From Siphonodentalium dalli (lineage: Eukaryota; Mollusca; Scaphopoda; Gadilida; Siphonodentaliidae): a DNA stretch of 64,000 nucleotides. A model generated the notes under the pieces. That model was given only the letters and a program-made list of their open reading frames with translations. It was not told the origin of the DNA and did no database searches. Position 1 is the stretch's first letter. Every line of letters starts with the position of its first letter. Positions 61,001 through 64,000 of this stretch are shown piece after piece. The DNA lies in the NCBI GenBank assembly GCA_032622095.1, contig CP136061.1:10371287-10435286 (forward strand), given 5' to 3'. The translations under genes and the position numbers were made by a program.

Positions 61001-62290
61001 TGCTGTTGTATATCATTTGTTAGTGTACATAATGTCTGATGTTGTATATCATTTGTTATTGTACATCATGTCCGCTGTTGTATATCATTTGTTATTGTAC
61101 ATCATGTCTGCTGTTGTATATCATTTGTTATTGTACATCATGTCCGCTGTTATATATCATTTGTTATTGTACATCATGTCTGCTGTTGTATATCATTTGT
61201 TATTGTACATCATGTCCGCTGTTATATATCATTTGTTATTGTACATCATGTCTGCTGTTGTATATCATTTGTTAGTGTACATAATGTCTATTGTTGTATA
61301 TCATTTGTTAGTGTACATAATGTCTGATGTTGTATATCATTTGTTATTGTACATCATGTCTGCTGTTATATATCATTTGTTATTGTACATCATGTCTGCT
61401 GTTGTATATCATTTGTTATTGTACATAATGTCTGCTGTTATATATCATTTGTTAGTGTACATCATGTCTGCTGTTATATATCATTTGTTATTGTAGATCA
61501 TGTCTGCTGTTGTATATCATTTGTTATTGTACATCATGTCTGCTGTTGTATATCATTTGTTAAGGTACATCATGTCTGCTGTTATATATCATTTGTTATT
61601 GTACATCATGTCCGCTGTTGTATATCATTTGTTATTGTACATCATGTCCGCTGTTGTATATCATTTGTTAATGTCCATCATGTCCGCTGTTGTATATCAT
61701 TTGTTAGTGTACATCATGTCTGATGTTGTATATCATTTGTTAGTGTACATCATGTCTGCTGTTGTATATAATTTGTTAGTGTACATCATGTCTGATGTTG
61801 TATATAATTTGTTATTGTACATCATGTCTGCTGTTGTATATCATTTGTTATGGTACATCATGTCTGCTGTTATATATCATTTGTTATTGTACATAATGTC
61901 TGATGTTGTATATCATTTGTTATTGTATATCATGCCTGTTGTTGTATATCATTTGTTATTGTACATCATGTCTGCTGTTGTAAATCATTTGTTATTGTAT
62001 ATCATGTCTGCTGTTGTATATCATTTGTTATTGTATATCATGTCTGCTGTTGTATATCATTTGTTATTGTAGATCATGTCTGCTGTTATATATCATTTGT
62101 TATTGTACATCATGTATGCTGTTGTATATCATTTGTTATTGTACATCATGTCTGCTGTTATATATCATTTGTTATTGTACATCATGTCTGCTGTTATATA
62201 TCATTTGTTATTGTACATCATGTCTGCTGTTGTATATCATTTGTTATTGTACATCATGTCTGCTGTTGTATATCATTTGTTATTGTAGAT
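55017..62290 (+). repeat. Kilobase-scale satellite block repeats (1.8-2.5 kb spacing)
   Basis: Blocks that open with the variant GTAGATCATG start at about 55,015, 57,463, 59,731 and 61,495, separated by 2,448, 2,268 and 1,764 bp (68, 63 and 49 monomers). Similar series of GATG, TAATG and TCATCTG variants occur in each, with internal gains and losses. Confidence 0.75.
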
Positions 62291-64000
62291 CATGTCTGCT
62301 GTTGTATATCATTTGTTATTGTACATCATGTCTGCTGTTATATATCATTTGTTAGTGTACATCATGTCTGCTGTTATATATCATTTGTTATTGTACATCA
62401 TGTCTGCTGTTGTATATCATTTGTTATTGTACATCGTGTCTGCTGTTGTATATCATTTGTTATTGTACATCATGTCCGCTGTTATATATCATTTGTTATT
62501 GTACATAATGTCTGCTGTTGTATATCATTTGTTATTGTACATAATGTCTGCTGTTGTATATCATTTGTTATTGTACATCATGTCCGCTGTTATATATCAT
62601 TTGTTAGTGTACATAATGTCTGATGTTGTATATCATTTGTTAGTGTACATCATGTCTGCTGTTATATATCATTTGTTATTGTACATCATGTCCGCTGTTG
62701 TATATCATTTGTTAGTGTACATCATGTCTGCTGTTGTATATCATTTGTTATGGTACATCATGTCTGCTGTTATATATCATTTGTTATTGTACATAATGTC
62801 TGATGTTGTATATCATTTGTTAGTGTACATCATGTCTGCTGTTATATATCATTTGTTATTGTACATCATGTCCGCTGTTGTATATCATTTGTTAGTGTAC
62901 ATCATGTCTGCTGTTGTATATCATTTGTTAGTGTACATCATGTCTGCTGTTGTATATCATTTGTTAGTGTACATCATGTCCGCTGTTGTATATCATTTGT
63001 TAGTGTACATCATGTCTGCTGTTGTATATCATTTGTTAGTGTACATCATGTCTGCTGTTGTATATCATTTGTTAGTGTACATCATGTCTGCTGTTGTATA
63101 TCATTTGTTAGTGTACATCATGTCCGCTGTTGTATATCATTTGTTAGTGTACATCATGTCTGCTGTTGTATATCATTTGTTAGTGTACATCATGTCCGCT
63201 GTTGTATATCATTTGTTAGTGTACATCATGTCTGCTGTTGTATATCATTTGTTAGTGTACATCATGTCTGCTGTTATATATCATTTGTTATTGTCCATCA
63301 TGTCTGCTGTTGTATATCATTTGTTATTGTACATCATGTCTGCTGTTGTATATCATTTGTTATTGTACATCATGTCTGCTGTTGTATATCATTTGTTAGT
63401 GTACATCATGTCTGCTGTTATATATCATTTGTTATTGTACATCATGTCTGCTGTTGTATATCATTTGTTATTGTACATCATGTCCGCTGTTGTATATCAT
63501 TTGTTAGTGTACATCATGTCTGCTGTTGTATATCATTTGTTATTGTCCATCATGTCTGCTGTTGTATATCATTTGTTATTGTACATCATGTCTGCTGTTG
63601 TATATCATTTGTTAGTGTACATCATGTCTGCTGTTATATATCATTTGTTATTGTCCATCATGTCTGCTGTTGTATATCATTTGTTATTGTACATCATGTC
63701 TGCTGTTGTATATCATTTGTTAGTGTACATCATGTCTGCTGTTGTATATCATTTGTTAGTGTACATCATGTCTGCTGTTGTATATCATTTGTTAGTGTAC
63801 ATCATGTCTGCTGTTATATATCATTTGTTATTGTACATCATGTCTGCTGTTGTATATCATTTGTTATTGTACATCATGTCCGCTGTTGTATATCATTTGT
63901 TATTGTAGATCATGTCTGCTGTTGTATATCATTTGTTATTGTACATCATGTCTGCTGTTGTATATCATTTGTTAGTGTACATCATGTCTGCTGTTATATA

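Larger units (their letters stand above)
41366..64000 (+). repeat. 36-bp satellite DNA, about 629 monomers, continuing past window end
   Basis: Uninterrupted tandem monomers of 36 bp led by ATGTCTGCTGTTGTATATC and continuing ATTTGTTATTGTACATC. Half of all bases on this strand are T (18 of 36 in the commonest monomer, against 7 A). Length is conserved: I saw no insertion of foreign DNA over 22.6 kb. Recurrent variant sites are TCTG/TCCG, TGTTG/TGTTA, ATCATG/ATCGTG/ATAATG, TTATTG/TTAGTG, TCTGCTG/TCTGATG and GTACATC/GTAAGTA. Since 36 is a multiple of three and the unit has no plus-strand stop word, each frame codes a 12-residue repeat (MSAVVYHLLLYI, CLLLYIICYCTS or VCCCISFVIVHH). Confidence 0.98.

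Noticed and set aside
41366-64000. Telomeric repeat
   Set aside because: The unit is 36 bp with no TTAGGG-type core, and monomers vary too much.

Overview
This window looks like repeat-dominated, gene-poor DNA from an animal, most likely a marine invertebrate and plausibly a mollusc. The grounds are degraded non-LTR retrotransposons, many short palindromic (MITE-like) elements, tRNA-like SINE fragments, frequent ACATGTA-type words, the word GGGAGATAACTC (which I associate with molluscan repeats; memory-based, not searched), and tens of kilobases of tandem repeats. There is no bacterial-style gene organisation. I found no intact host protein gene. The only convincing protein homology is to reverse transcriptases of three broken non-LTR elements.

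Layout. 1-2,270: a duplicated block of poly-G minisatellite and ~10-bp ATTAACCG repeats, then 27-bp and 23-bp tandem arrays. 2,290-8,130: anonymous AT-rich DNA with a tRNA-like fragment, short hairpins, two ~22-bp-word minisatellite fields (4.2-5.3 and 6.4-6.95 kb), a 32-bp array and a 28-bp array. 8,290-9,260: a 5'-truncated reverse-transcriptase fragment lying between two copies of a ~110-bp dispersed repeat. 10-15.2 kb: divergent duplications, a triplicated 129-bp palindromic element, and a ~1.2-kb segment bounded by inverted repeats. 15.6-18.7 kb: two more truncated non-LTR elements in opposite orientations, converging at their 3' ends.

18.7-37.8 kb is organised around nested inverted repeats. 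Two arms of about 3.7 kb (18,684-22,410 and 34,078-37,803) are inverted copies that have since taken different insertions. Between them sit a ~390-bp palindrome, a 214-bp palindrome, and a 4-kb minisatellite cluster whose 34-bp-derived repeats flip orientation at about 30,078. The right arm is itself bracketed by another inverted pair (33.5-33.9 and 37.9-38.7 kb), one member of which carries a 323-bp MITE with a 9-bp target duplication. A 460-bp MITE with 129-bp terminal inverted repeats, each holding a 69-bp palindrome, sits at 39,254-39,713.

40.2-41.15 kb is a six-copy 165-bp array. From about 41,366 to the window end, essentially all sequence is one 36-bp satellite (about 629 monomers, still running at the edge) with 72-bp, 288-bp, 396-bp and multi-kilobase higher-order periods, including a 3,456-bp tandem duplication. 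The very long open frames in the satellite and minisatellite follow from units that contain no stop word on one strand. I do not treat them as genes.
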